Of a DNA stretch of 64,000 nt, positions 32,434 through 44,448 are shown piece by piece. This DNA comes from Craspedostauros australis (taxonomy: Eukaryota; Bacillariophyta; Bacillariophyceae; Mastogloiales; Achnanthaceae): positions 806,001 to 870,000 of the forward strand of contig JAMXDE010000003.1 in NCBI GenBank assembly GCA_026770025.1, in the 5' to 3' direction. Within the stretch, counting starts at the first letter, position 1. Each line of letters begins with the position of its first letter. The notes beneath the pieces were generated by a model. The model did not search any database and had not been told where the DNA came from. It saw only the letters and a program-made list of their open reading frames with translations. The translations under genes were made by a program, and so were the position numbers.

Positions 32434-35400
32434 CTACTTCCCATGTCCGAACATTGTACGACTGTAAGACACCAGCCGATCCTCTTCCGCATTCGCATCC
32501 ACGGCGTACCCGATGCAGTGGCTGCCACGGTGCTCATGATACTCCACCGCGGTGCAACCGTTGGCGCGCAGCTGATCAGCCAATTCTTTGCCTTCGTCAT
32601 GCAACGGATCGGCGGTGTTGGTGGAAACGAAGATGGGAAGATCTTTCAATGCTGCAAACGGAACACCGCCCTCCCTCAACGGATCACACAGGCGACGCAG
32701 GGTCTTGTTGTGGTAGATTGGAGATTCCTTCCACGCCTTCATCGCGGAGTCCATGCCGAAGCTTCCGTCTTCCTCTTCCTTGCCGGTGTTTGGTAGCTGC
32801 AAGTATGCCTTCCACGACCATCGCAGGAAGCCGACGGGGCAGGAACGGCAGGAGATGCGGTTCATGTGGTAGCTCAGGGTGTTGGTGGTGGGCGACAGCA
32901 TTGGGACGCAGCCGTTGAGACTGTCATGCCGATAGCGTTGTATCGGATTGTCGCAGGTGGATAGAAGATGGAGAAGGAGAGAGAGAGAGATGGAGAGAGT
33001 GTGTGTATGTGTGGGTGGAAGCACGTGAAATCGAGCGGCGTGGTTTGGATGGACGAGTTAGAGATGACCATGAAGTGTTTGTACAGAGCGAAGTGAAGTG
33101 AAGTAGAGCAGAGTAGAGTATGTAGAACACTCAAGCATATCACTGCACACAGAACACAACTTCCCACAACATCCGGCAATTCAACTGGATTCAACCCCGA
33201 AGCACTCTCTGGTAGATTCATTCGTTCGTACCTTGTGATGCGCTTGGCACACGCCTTGGCAGCTTCCGCCTCGCACTGCATGAGCGCCATGGTGCAAGTC
33301 ATTGCGATGTAGGCACCAGCGCTGAGTCCATAGACATGGAGTGGTGTGTTTGGATTCTTGGTCAAGAGCTCCTTCCTCACGGCATCGATGGCAGAGAGTC
33401 CATCGATGTAGGGGGTTGGAAAGACGTGTTCAGGTGCCCGACGGTAGTCCACCGAGAGAGTCACGATAGGACGCAGTTTCCTGCACGATTCGATAGGTGG
33501 GTGGATGGATATATGGATATATGAATTGGTGGAGAGAGATAGGCATGTAGAGTATGGTAATGTGTGAGTTTGAAGAAAGATCGGAGAATCACACAAGCAT
33601 CCTACGAGTTACGTGTGATACCAGCAGTACGACCGCAACAGCATTCATATTCCTCCAACCAATCAGACAGAACAGACCACCGCACAGGGACTTACCTTTC
33701 ACCATCCGCGAACTCTTCCTCGAGTTGCTTCTGTTGGTGCTGATGCATGATCCTGGCATCCTTGGGCACCAGGGGACAGAGCTCATTTCCCAGGACCAGC
33801 CCGCCTCCATGGAAGTACAGCCAGAAGGGGGTGTGGTCAGCATCGTCCAAACCAGATTGAAGATACTCGATCATGTCGCTAGTTTCCACAATCACAGCAC
33901 CCTTGACAGGAGCGCCTTCACTGTTCGCAGACTTGTATTCTTCCGCAATCTTGTCCTGAACCTTGGGAGTGAAGGTGAAGAGCGGGCAACGAATCAGCAC
34001 CTTCAAGTGGCTCTGAGGCTGCAAGTTCGGCGTGCCGGGAAGATCTTCTTCATCCTTGGCCGAGATGATGTTCCATTCGCGCAGGATGGAGTGCTGGATG
34101 GGGACCTTCCAGGCAGCTTCGACGACGCCCGGGACATCGTCTCGCACGGAGACAACCTTGGACCATACTTGCAAGTTGGGTCCCTCTTGCGTCTGCTCGG
34201 CCTTGACGAGCGAAGCACGCAGGATGCTCATAGCCTTCTGGGAGTCCTCAGAGGTCTTCTTCTCGGATTCGTCGTCGTCTTCGTCGTCGGACGACGCGAC
34301 GTGGTGGATCTGGCGAGGTGAGGCCGGCATGATGGCAAAGAGATCCATGATCAAGTAGGGGAAGAGAAAACAGAGAATGATGTCGACGATGCCCATGTGC
34401 GGGTGCCACCACAGGGAGTAGGGCTTGGGGAACTCCTGCTGCTTGCCGGAATCGCCGCTTGATGCAATGTTCAAGTCGGGGATGCTGTCCTGGTCGGAAT
34501 GGCTATCTCCCCCGGTCTCCGTCTCACTCTCCGATGTGGTCCTCGAGGTGTCATCGTCAGCATCGCCCTTGGTTGTGTCCATTCTGTTGTCCTCCACGAT
34601 GACAGAACCATCGTCATTCACGAGGCCTTGGGCAAGTTCGGAAGATTTCGCCATCTTCTCTCGTTGTGTTGTGATGGGTTGTGTTATGTGTGTTGCTTGT
34701 GTTGCTTGTGTTGCTTTTGGTTTGGGTTAGATTCATTTTATGAGTGAGAGATGTTGTCGCATTCTGGTTTTTGTTGGAACGCTGTTGTTTGTTGATGCCG
34801 CCAGCACAGGCACTGATGCTACTATTGTCATTGCTCTCTCCCGTTGTGTGATCCATTCGCACTCTCGAAGTCAGAGGCGGCCACAGAACACGAGATTTCG
34901 CGTGGCGTGCCACCAATGCTCGTGAGACAGATTGTTCGGTTCGCACGTACTACGATGCTACTATGATGATGGATACCGTGTGACCCATGTGTCAGCTATA
35001 CCCCCTGGTGCCTTTCGCGCTGGAGTTCATGGGAGGCGCGTGGGCACCAACACCTTTCCCTTTTGTCCTGATCCCAAAAGCAAGCAAAGTTCCCAAAACC
35101 GATGATGCCACTTTCGTCGGTTTCTTTGTCCCACCGCAGAAGGAGCAACAATTGACACTTGGAAGCCGCTACTGAACAGGTACATCAATGAGTCGACGTA
35201 GTGGCGGTGTCATAAGCGCGGCAAGCGCCCATAAGTATTGAAAGCGACTTGAAGGTGGGCGTAGAAACAAATCCAATGCGAAGTTTGTGAGCGGCGGCGA
35301 TCCGCTTCCTCGTGGCGCTTCTATCGAGTATTGCCAAAGAACACCGCGGACACATCCCATTTCCGAATCTTGCGCACTGTACAGTTCGAACATAAAAAGT

Positions 35401-35970
35401 GGCGAATCAGTCCATGATCCATTGATGAATCTCCAAGCAACTTTGTGTCGCATCGTTTTTCGTTGATGGTGACATTTGTTGCACACGAACCGCAATGTTC
35501 CTCTTCCGTTGAAGGCTTTGACGGATGAATGCAGCTGTTTTGTGGGACCTGAGCGCGCTGTTGTTCTCTTGGAACGCTGATGGACGCCTTGGAGCAGACT
35601 AACTCCACACGCTACCATACTCTACGTAGTCTCTGCACATCTTTGATGCCTTGCGGAACCAAAGGATAACAACATCTTGAACATGGTGAACTGGCGTATT
35701 TTGCAGTCAGGCCCATAATGAACTTCCTGTTATGGGCACTTGATCTTTGATCTTGGTGGAAGTCGTAGCAAGATTGATCGAAGGCTTTTTGCAAGTATGT
35801 GCTCGTTCGTCGAAGGATGACCTCGACGTGTTTCACGAAGTCGGTCTGAGCAAGTCGATCCTTGTGATCGTGGCTCTGCCGATCCATGTGCGAGAATGCC
35901 GTTTTCACACGGACTGCATCGTCTTTTTGCATCAAGGCTCAGAAATGGGGTTGCTGTTCTTCTCCGCTAC
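32305..35970. repeat. Tandem segmental duplication, copy 2
   Basis: Second copy of the 28901-32304 unit, about 260 bp longer. Its left junction sits at GAAGTCGAAGCGCTCC (32305). The right end falls in sequence matching the last bases of copy 1 (GGTTGCTGTTCTT at 32281 and about 35948). Confidence 0.85.
32434..34654 (-). CDS. HSL-type alpha/beta hydrolase, tandem copy B
   Basis: Three exons at the same positions and phases as copy A: 34654-33696, 33480-33232 and 32920-32434 (donors GAAAG|GTAAGT and ACAAG|GTACGA); the product is 564 aa. It has the same acidic N-terminus, a membrane segment (VDIILCFLFPYLIMDLFAIM), HGGG, SVDYRRAPE, GLSAG, ADPLHDEG and GSH. Exon 1 differs from copy A at roughly 30% of residues, with an acidic SSDDEDDDESEKK stretch where A has a Lys/Ser-rich one. 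Exons 2 and 3 differ at only a handful of residues. Both copies appear intact and retain the triad, so both are probably active esterases. Confidence 0.9.
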
Positions 35971-36081
35971 TCTCTGTCCTCATCGACAGCGCCGACGTCT
36001 TTTCCATTTCCGAAGGAATTCCAACCCAGAAACACAATGCGACATCGTGCTTTTTCCAGTCTTCCGTCACCCATCACGGCA
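34655..36081. other. Intergenic region upstream of hydrolase copy B
   Basis: Flanking part of duplication copy 2, then 3' flank of the UROS gene. No coding content recognised. Confidence 0.65.
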
Positions 36082-37053
36082 CTATACCTCTTCCTCCTCC
36101 TCCTGCCGCACCGAAGCCGCCGCCTGCTGAATGGCCGTCACCCATCCCGCGATGCCTGGATTTGCCTGGGGGTAGAAGATACGATCCTCGGCCCATCCAT
36201 ACTCGCGACAAGCGTTGGCGCTGGTCTCACCAATGCATGCTGCCATCACTCGTTCGTTGGCATCTTGCGTATTGCGCAACCACCCTTCGACCGCCGACGG
36301 ACTGCCAAAACAGGCAATCTGCACGGCATCCGACTGCTCCTTGTGCAGCTGCGACCACGACGCCGCGACGGTATCGTACGTATCCAACCGAGTGACGGCG
36401 ACACCGCGCTGCTGCAAATCCTTCTGTAGCGTCGGTTTCGCTTTGGCTGATGCGGGATACAGCAGGGTGGTCGCATCCGGAGCCACGTCCAATTCTGCCG
36501 CCAACGTCTTCGCCGTCGCTTTGGAGGGGCAGAAGTCGACGGGGATCCCCAAATCCAGCACCTGTTGCTGCGTCGCCTTGCCCACAACGGCGACTCGTGG
36601 GCGATGCGCGTCAGCAGGGAGGCACTGCCATGCGGGAGCAAAGACCTTGGCGGCCTCCGGCGATGTGATGGCGACGTAATCCCACGATTGCGACTGCAGC
36701 GTCGAAGCGAGGGCTTCCAGATCCGGACCCACACCGTGTTCGATGCACGGAATCTCGATGAGCGAGATGAGATCGTCGTCGGCGAAGGCTGTCTCCAATT
36801 CTTTGCGCAGCTTGGTGTTCTTCCCGTCCTCGCGCGTCAACGCGATCTGGAGATGCTGCTGCTTGGCATTGGATAGCGTCGCTTCTGTTGCATCCATGGA
36901 TTCTGCGAGCAGCGGCGATGACTGCACGCGGCGGCGCACGGCATGATTGCGAGAAAGGAAGGCATGCGTGGGAACGATCATGCAGACTAGTATAGCCACG
37001 AGAGCGGTCTGCCACGCATGTTGCATTCTGTTGCTTCGATCGGTTCGTGTCAT
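36082..37053 (-). CDS. HEMD: Uroporphyrinogen-III synthase, plastid-targeted
   Basis: A single exon of 323 aa. The N-terminus is a signal peptide (ALVAILVCMIVPTHA) cut before F in THAF, followed by an Arg-rich transit region, the diatom plastid presequence pattern. The mature part reads as the HemD fold: SWDYVAITSPEAAKVF, RVAVVGKATQQQVLDLG, TLLYPASAKAKPTL, LDTYDT and IACFGSPSAVEGWL, VMAACIGETSANACREYG. The enzyme cyclises hydroxymethylbilane to uroporphyrinogen III for haem and chlorophyll synthesis. UROS sequences diverge strongly, so the call rests on motif order. The Met at residue 10 (37026) would give a more compact signal peptide and may be the true start. Confidence 0.88.
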   Translation of the reverse strand: MTRTDRSNRMQHAWQTALVAILVCMIVPTHAFLSRNHAVRRRVQSSPLLAESMDATEATLSNAKQQHLQIALTREDGKNTKLRKELETAFADDDLISLIEIPCIEHGVGPDLEALASTLQSQSWDYVAITSPEAAKVFAPAWQCLPADAHRPRVAVVGKATQQQVLDLGIPVDFCPSKATAKTLAAELDVAPDATTLLYPASAKAKPTLQKDLQQRGVAVTRLDTYDTVAASWSQLHKEQSDAVQIACFGSPSAVEGWLRNTQDANERVMAACIGETSANACREYGWAEDRIFYPQANPGIAGWVTAIQQAAASVRQEEEEEV

Positions 37054-37458
37054 CTTGCCGCGGTGATGCGTTGATGCGTTGATGCGTTGATGCCGTCGTT
37101 GATGAGATGGATCGTCACAAAGATACCCCGTGCGCCATGGTCATCTGTTTCCACCACACGGACACCGGTCCTCTTCGTGCCGCACGCCTTCTTTGGTGTT
37201 GGTGGTTGTTCCTCTTCTGACGACAAAGATTCAGAAACTTCAACTTCGTGCATCCAGAATACTCCCAAGGAGGTATCAACAGCATGCCAATATGGTCCGT
37301 TGAGTCATACACGATTAGAATTCTGTCCACAAATTCGCCAGCATCCTCGCCACAAAAGCATGCGTTGCTTGTTCTATTTACGTTCGTCCATCACAATCGT
37401 TGGCACTACATTTACATACGACACCGCAAGACCATGCTCGCTCTTCTGCTGCCAAACT
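37054..37458. other. UROS promoter side / 3' flank of the Pro-Thr repeat gene
   Basis: No gene seen. A short GATGCGTTGATG repeat lies next to the UROS start (37065-37092). Confidence 0.55.
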
Positions 37459-40400
37459 CTATGCCAACCTCCCACTACCCGACAGATCTTCGCTGGCGCT
37501 GCGGCTTTCTTCCGACACCGGTCTCAACCTTTGAGGTGATGGTTGCCACGTCACTTCCTCATTGCGCGATGGCGATGCGGGCGCCTCGTCAATGTCGTCG
37601 CCTTCATCGGAGGACCAGTTGCGCTGCATGTCAGTGAGGCTCTCGATTTCATCATCTTCCAGCGATTCATCTTCGAATCCTTTCTTCGTGCTGCTGACAG
37701 GCGATGCCTCCATGCTGAGAATCTCATCTTGGAAGACTTCTTTTGCAGCGGGTTTGGTGTCGAGATCTTCAGATTCCATGGTTTGAGACGACGTCGGCGG
37801 GGACGGATCGCCTCGGCTCTGTTGAATGAATGATTCGGAGCTGTCCTGTCGCAGGAATGCGCGGCCCTCCTCATCGTCATCCGACATCATGTAATCCACA
37901 CCTTCGTAAATCACCTTCTTGGACAACTGGATGTCGGTCGCGGTATCCACGCTATCCGATCGCTTGCGTCCGACGCTCATGTCGCCGCTGCTGCCACGCT
38001 GCATGGCAAACTTCTGGCTCGGGAATAAGGTCGATCCGGAATCGCTGTAGTACTCCGCGCCCGAGAGGGAAGCGGATGACGTCGTCGTACCGTCCTCGAA
38101 GATATACGTCCCGCTCTTGCGCGCGGCTCTCTTGTTGCGGAACTTCGCCTTGTTGGAAGCTGTGCCTGCCAAGGGCATTATCATTTCACCGCCGGAATCG
38201 ATGGTGGAATCGGCGCTGCGCAACGAAGTCTTTGACGGTGTGAGTTCGGCCGAAGACTGCATGGAGCTGCCGGGTGTGCTCGTGCGCAGAGGAGAGCCGG
38301 TGTAGGACCGCTGCGGTGAGGCAACGCGTGGGCCTGGGACATACTCGTAGCCGTCGTCGTTGTAATCGTCATTGTCGTAGTTGTCGTTGTCATCGCTGGA
38401 GTGTGCGTTGTCGTCACGGTCGTGGTCGTCGTCATCGTCGTCATCGCCGCCAAAGCTGCCCTTCAAGAGTTCGCTGTGGCTGCTGCTGCTCATGCTGCTG
38501 TCCATGCTGTTGCCGATACTGCTGATGATGCTGTGATAGCCGTCGCCGCCAACGTTCCAGTTCTCCCTGTCGTATTCATCGTCGACGTTTCGCCGTTCGT
38601 CTTCGTACTCACCCGGAGCCAATGGTACCGTGGCCTGCACCACATCCGTTGTTTCCTTGCGAAGGATCTCGGACGGTGCCTGTCGTTGACGTCGCACTGG
38701 TCTCGGGAGTGCGCCACTGGCGGCAGCACCAGTCGTAGCAGCAGAAGGTGGGATGGCCGTTGTTGATGTCGATGTTGCTGCTGCTGCGGTCGTTTGGGAT
38801 GGTCTGTTCCGATTCCGTTGTGGGCGATTCTGCCACGGCACTCCCGTATCCACGCCACCGCCACCACCACCACCACTACTGACAGCCATAGGATTGTACA
38901 TCGCCTGATTCGACGGACTGTTGCCGCTGTCCTCGGACGCCGGATCCGAATATCTGCTTGGATCAGAATCGTCGTGTTGCGATTGATGCTGCGAATCTGC
39001 GCCACCGAAATCTGATCGCCGTTCGACAGTATTCAGTTGGCGCAAGAAGACAGTCACCGCACAGATGCTGCCCAACAGCACCAATCCGCCGATGGATACG
39101 AATATAATGAAGATGATGGAACCAACACCAAAATCGTCGGACCCGGTCGATGATATCTCACGATCGATCGAGGGAGGATTTGCTACGCTCGTCGGTTCTG
39201 CGGTAGATGGCACGAGAGTTGGCGCTTGAGTACCGGCAAGCACATCGCCGATGACAACGTTTGAGTCTGGAAACAACGATTGGAACAGCGACGCCAAGTC
39301 GCCATTTTCAATTGCAGCGATCAACGCGGAACGAAATCTGCTGACGATATCATCGCTGGCATTCTGCAAGGTGACACCTGCCGTGATTGATCGACATGTC
39401 TGCGTAGCAGTTGGGACTGCGCATGCTTCATTCTCTGCATCTTCAATGGTGGTTGGAATGACAACTTCTGGGACAGGCTCTGTTGTTTGCTGTATTCGTC
39501 GTTTGCGCACCGAACGCGCATCATCATCGCCGTCGTTCAAGAGCGTCGGCGTGGATCGTTCCTGCTGCATCTGTTGTACAAGTATGTCGTGAGTTGCATC
39601 ACTCTCCACCGATGTTTGATGCCCTCCCCATACCAGATCCCGATGTTGTATATGTTCTTCTTTCTTCCGCCTCGTTCTGACCCGTCCACCGTCCTCGCTA
39701 TCGAGTGGTGGGTTTATGATAATTCGAGGCCGCGGATGCTGATGATGCACGGAATGATGATGCTTCGCCGTTCTCGACTGCACAGCGACCTCCTGTCGCG
39801 ATTCATTGAGAACCTCTTGTAGAATGGAAGCTGCCAAAACATCCATCGCCTCGATGAGCTCCGGGAAATACTCCTCTTCGCCAGGTGCCTCACCGTTCGG
39901 TTGGTTGCGCAAGCCAATCGGGTAGGTGACCGTCACCAACGCCGTCGGTACAGTTGGTGTCTGACTGGGTGTTTGGCTTGGCATGTCACTTCCCAGTTCA
40001 CTCGGTACTTCGCTTGGCACCTTACTCGGCACTTTGCTGGGCATATTGGATGGTGTAGTTGGCTGAAGTGTAATGGAGGGCGGAATGGATGGCATGAGCG
40101 ATGGAGAATCCGACTGCAACCCAAGCATTGGGGGAAAACTTGGAAATAGCGATGGTGATTCAGAAGGAAGTTGGTTGTCTTGAGCTATTGTCGGAGATAT
40201 GGAAGAGACAATGGATGGTTGTAGCGTTGGAGCAGCCGTCGGATTGCGCGTTGGGCTACGCGTTGGCGGCTTCGTTGGTCGACTTGTCAGTCGATGTGTC
40301 GGTCGATCTGTCGGTCGATTCGTCGGTCGACTTGTGGGTTGCTTCGTTGGTCTAGCAGTGGGTGAATCTGTGATCAACGATACAGATGGCTTCGCTGTTG

Positions 40401-40797
40401 GTTCAGTGGTTCGTATGCGCGTGGGCACCGCGCTGGGTGCCGTGGCCGGCACTTCCGTCAATGGAACAACGGGACACTCCAGCTCCAGCACTCTGTCCAA
40501 CAAATTGCAAAAGGAGACAAAGATGACATTCAAGTCTTCCTCCGTCTCGGTCTTGCCAATGTCGACCGTCTCGCAGCACGTTTCTTCGACCAGCGTGCTG
40601 CATCCATCGGGGCATGCGTAGACGTTGAACAAGGAACCCAGCAAGGTTCCGCCGAATTCACAATCGTCACGGTTGGCATAGATTTCGACGGCAACGGGAT
40701 ACTCCGTAAAATGCAGGAGCAAATCGTTGTTGATGTCGGCTTGCCGGAACGAATCCACGCATCGCGGTGGTGGCGATAAGGATGTCGATGACACCAT

Positions 40798-40832
<35 letters not shown>

Positions 40833-40983
40833 CGAATTGATTGACCTGAATCAGTGTATCCGAGCTTGTGCTCACTGTCGAGGAGGAGAGCTCGTTCAAT
40901 CGAGCAATAAATTCGGCTTTCGTGAGCATCTCGTTGGCCAACGATGTTTGAAGAAGACATGGCAGTATCCAGACCATTCTCAT
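37459..40983 (-). CDS. Diatom Pro-Thr repeat single-pass membrane protein
   Basis: An open frame of 1174 codons from the Met at 40983; the frame extends to a Met at 41241, but the signal peptide (MRMVWILPCLLQTSLA) begins here. Parts in order: a Ser run; an EF-hand-like loop (ADINNDLLLHFTEYPVAVEI); a Cys-rich segment (CPDGCSTLVEETCCETV); a long Pro/Thr/Ser tract with PTSRPT- and PSxxPS-type repeats (about residues 185-345); a region with basic and Cys-bearing parts; one membrane helix (IIFIIFVSIGGLVLLGSICA); and a large, acidic, Ser-rich cytosolic tail with several DDDDD runs. PT-repeat ectodomains are typical of diatom cell-surface and frustule-associated proteins. Function is inferred to be at the cell surface; no enzyme domain is visible. 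Confidence 0.8.
40200..40360. repeat. 12-bp minisatellite encoding the Pro-Thr repeats
   Basis: Imperfect tandem 12-bp units of the form GTCGGTCGATCT, in frame with the minus-strand gene, encoding RPTD/RPTN/RPTH-type tetrapeptides. Confidence 0.8.
40797..40832. repeat. (GAT)n microsatellite in coding sequence
   Basis: About 12 uninterrupted trinucleotides, read on the minus strand as ATC/TCA and encoding the Ser run in the Pro-Thr repeat protein. Confidence 0.9.
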
Positions 40984-42316
40984 CACAACGTTGGTTAGAT
41001 TCCATCGTATTCTGAATGCGTTGTGTGTTGCGGATTGTTGCCGATCGGGCAGACGGTGAGGATGGTGCCATGAGCAGATGTCATGCAGTTGCCCTTCCTG
41101 TCTGCAGCTCGCGATGGATCTTAATCTCTTGCGCTTCTTGGCCGTCCTCTCATTGATCAGCATGCTCGCGAGGAATCTCGCACTCCCATCACCTTCTCTG
41201 CTGCAAACGCCGACCATCGCAGTGTTCAGGCTCGTCGCCATCTCTGCTTCAGTTGCACCGGTGGAATGCGTGGCACCTGGGCAGAGACTGACGGTCGGCA
41301 GCAGAGAGCGTGACGCCTCACAGGATCACCAAGTTGAGCATCAATCAGTCGATGGATGGCTTGATGCGTCGTAGTGCGGGTGACACAGGTGCTCGTTTGG
41401 AGGAGATCGATGGTATGGGTCGAGGATGGCTGTGGTGGTGCTTCCTTGGAATGCTCGCAAGCAGAAGTGGGTTGAGTGGAGTCGTTGCCCTCAAACGAGA
41501 AATTGAGCGTTGAGCTTCACACCAACAGCGATAGTAGCAGTCGCTTAGATGCTGTTCATTCCACCCAGACTTTCTCCTGCCCTTGCTCTCTTGCCATCGT
41601 TGTTGCCATTGTTGTTGCTATTGCTATTGCACGATGCGTGACACATGTGGTCCTGCCTCCAAGAGGGGATTGATCTCATTCTTTTGTCGGCGGTGGAGAT
41701 CATTCCGTTCGTGAGTGGCCGAAATCACGACCCATCAAGTCACCGAAAAATTTACCAAGAGACGTTATGTGGCGGTAATGAACGGAAGTTGTTGTATGTG
41801 CAACACCTCACGCCTCACATTTTTGTCATCCGGCGCATTGTTCGCGGGTTCAACCTCGACAAAGAGACCGTGTGGCCAATCATGGAAGTCTTTTCGCAGA
41901 AGGCATCGGAGCCACTGGTGTTAATGCTGCGGTCATCCTTCTCCCGAAGTGGAGTGGAGCCGAGCGTCATCCCTGTTCAATCTTCCAGGCCTCACATTCT
42001 TTTAATCGATCATGTAGCACAAATTCATGTAGTTTACTACATCCCTGTTTTACGAATGGTGGATCCCTCCCTTTCTCTCTTTGTGATCGAGTCAAGTATG
42101 GTATGGTGTGGTGGAGCTGCGCTCTTGCTGTCTCTCTATCTCTCTGTGTGTCTCCCCGAAACAATCACTTTTGACCTCGGAAATGAATGCTACTATACAC
42201 CTTGCTTCAAGCGCGCCAACTCTGTCACTCTGCCCATCAGTCTCCCTAAATCAATCGTTGTCAACGCGTATAATACCACACCGCGTCGAGTGTCTTCTGC
42301 CAAATTATGTCACATT
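40984..42316. other. Intergenic region between two minus-strand membrane protein genes
   Basis: 5' flank of the Pro-Thr repeat gene and 3' flank of the LRR gene. A 238-codon plus-strand frame (41645-42361) overlaps the last LRR exon, but nothing in it is recognisable. Confidence 0.55.
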
Positions 42317-44416
42317 TCACTCCCCAAGATCGCACTGATCGATCGCGATAGCATCACATGATTGACAGCAAGTACAGTCCATTCCGCTGCTGCAATCGGC
42401 TTGGATTAGGATGTCGACAGTGGCATTCTTCCTCATCATACTGGTGGTTGCGGGTTGGCAGAAGGCATCAGTGAGGTTGCCCACGAGTTCTTCGTTGTTG
42501 TGCAACCAGAGTTGCTCTGTTGCATGACACGAATTGAGTCGAGGAAAGTAGAGTATGCAGAAATGCATGGTCGAGGACGCCCGGTTAGCAATTGCATCGG
42601 TCAATCTCAAGTCAAGACAGCAGCAGCAGCAACAACAACAACAGCAGCAACAGCAACCTCATGCGAAAACACCGCACAGACCACGCAGTGACAGTTGTCC
42701 GTCGAACAATATCGTGCTGGTTTTGCAATGAACTCACCGAGATTGGGCATTTGATCACCGCTGAATTCTGCAGGCAGGATACCTTCCAGATCGTTGTTGT
42801 TCACCCGCAGCGATTGCAATTGCACCATCGATGACATTTCCTCTGGTAAATTGCCTCGGAATTCGTTACATGACAAGTCCAATGACACCAGTTGCTGCAA
42901 CCAACCAATTTCAGTTGGGAGAATTCCTGCCCACCCGCCACGCGACATGTTCAGCGCCTCGAGGGCGTTGTAGTCGCCGATGGATGGCGGAATTTGGGTG
43001 GTGCCTGCCACCTGATTGCCACCGATGTTGAGTTCCACCAATGTCGTGGGCAACAAACTGCCATCGAACAACGTGGTGCCATCCAGGTTGAAGTCGTTGT
43101 CTTGAATGTACAGATTCTTGATGGTGGGCTGAGAGTAGATGGTGAAGGACGGCAACGTGCCTGTCATGTCATTGTTCGATACATCCAACCAAGCCAGCTT
43201 TGGGAGGTTGACGACCAACGATAGCAATCCTCGGTGCAGCAGGTTACTCCCAACGTTGAGCATCCTCAAACTTTCCAAGTGCCGGAATGTGACTGGGATG
43301 TTTCCCGTCAAATGGTTGTCATTCAAACTCATGGTTTGAAGAAGCGTATTGGTTTTTCCAAAGTTGGGAATGCTGCCATCGAGGCCATTGGATCCCAGGT
43401 CGAGGTAGAGCAGTGCTGGCAAGTCAATGAGTTCGTCAGGGATTGTACCAACGAGGTTATTGTTGGGAAGTCTGAAGCTGTTCAACTCGGTCAGAATGCG
43501 GATATCGGTCGGGATTGTTCCATCCAGATTGTTGCCACCTGATGTCGACAGAAGTGTGGATAAGGATACGAGACCGAATGCAAAGAGCGAATGTTTTTTG
43601 TGTGGAGTAGATTCACGGAATAAGTAGATTTGCGACGGAACGGGTGTGAGTGGAGATACAAGTGCTTCGTTCCCAACACTTTTAATGGAGCGCTGCAGAA
43701 ACCCAGGGTACAGTACAGTACCTGTCATGCACAAAATTGAATTCAAGGACGTACCCAATATAATCCTGGAGATTCTATCGTCTCCGCTGCAGTAGATACC
43801 AAGGGCACCGCGGATCCTGCCATTGTTCCAATCGCACACGGTGGTGTTGCTCAGGAAGGCCAGAGTGTCGGACCAGCTATCACCGCCGGTGGCAAAGTAC
43901 AACAGCGCAGCCACATATCGCTCGCCAAGCGATGTGATTGACGCTGCGTCTGGATCGACCCCAGCATCATCCTCGTCGGCCAACCACTCGATCGTTCTGT
44001 ACTGCGCCGTCGTGTGGTCCAGCATGCCGATGGCGCTGTCTGGGTACGCTTGAATGAGCGCCGTCTGAACTTTACGAAATCGCCCCGACGTTGGAGCTGG
44101 CGTTGGGGCTGGTGTTCGTGCCACACCTGGTGCGATGGTTCCAATTAGAGTGGGAGATGTATCGACACTGGCCGACGTCGTCGCGCGATTCTCCTGCACC
44201 ATGAGCACGATTCCAAGGACGACTGCCGCAGCGCTCATGATGAAGAAGAAGCATGCGGCACACGTCATCCACCGTCTTCTATCCCAGCCGTTGCTTTTGT
44301 GGTCGTGTTTGTCATGTCCGTTGTGATCTTGGCGTTGAACGGGCGCAGCCGTCAATGGAGTGTTCGGGATCAAGTGAGTGTCGACGGATTCAGAACCGGC
44401 GTCGGATGTGACAGGT

Positions 44417-44448
<32 letters not shown>

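Noticed and set aside
31797-35935. Short ORFs in the duplicated intergenic segments as possible genes
   Set aside because: Frames are not conserved between the two duplicated copies.
41645-42361. 238-codon plus-strand ORF
   Set aside because: No recognisable domain, overlaps the last LRR exon in antisense, and composition resembles non-coding sequence.
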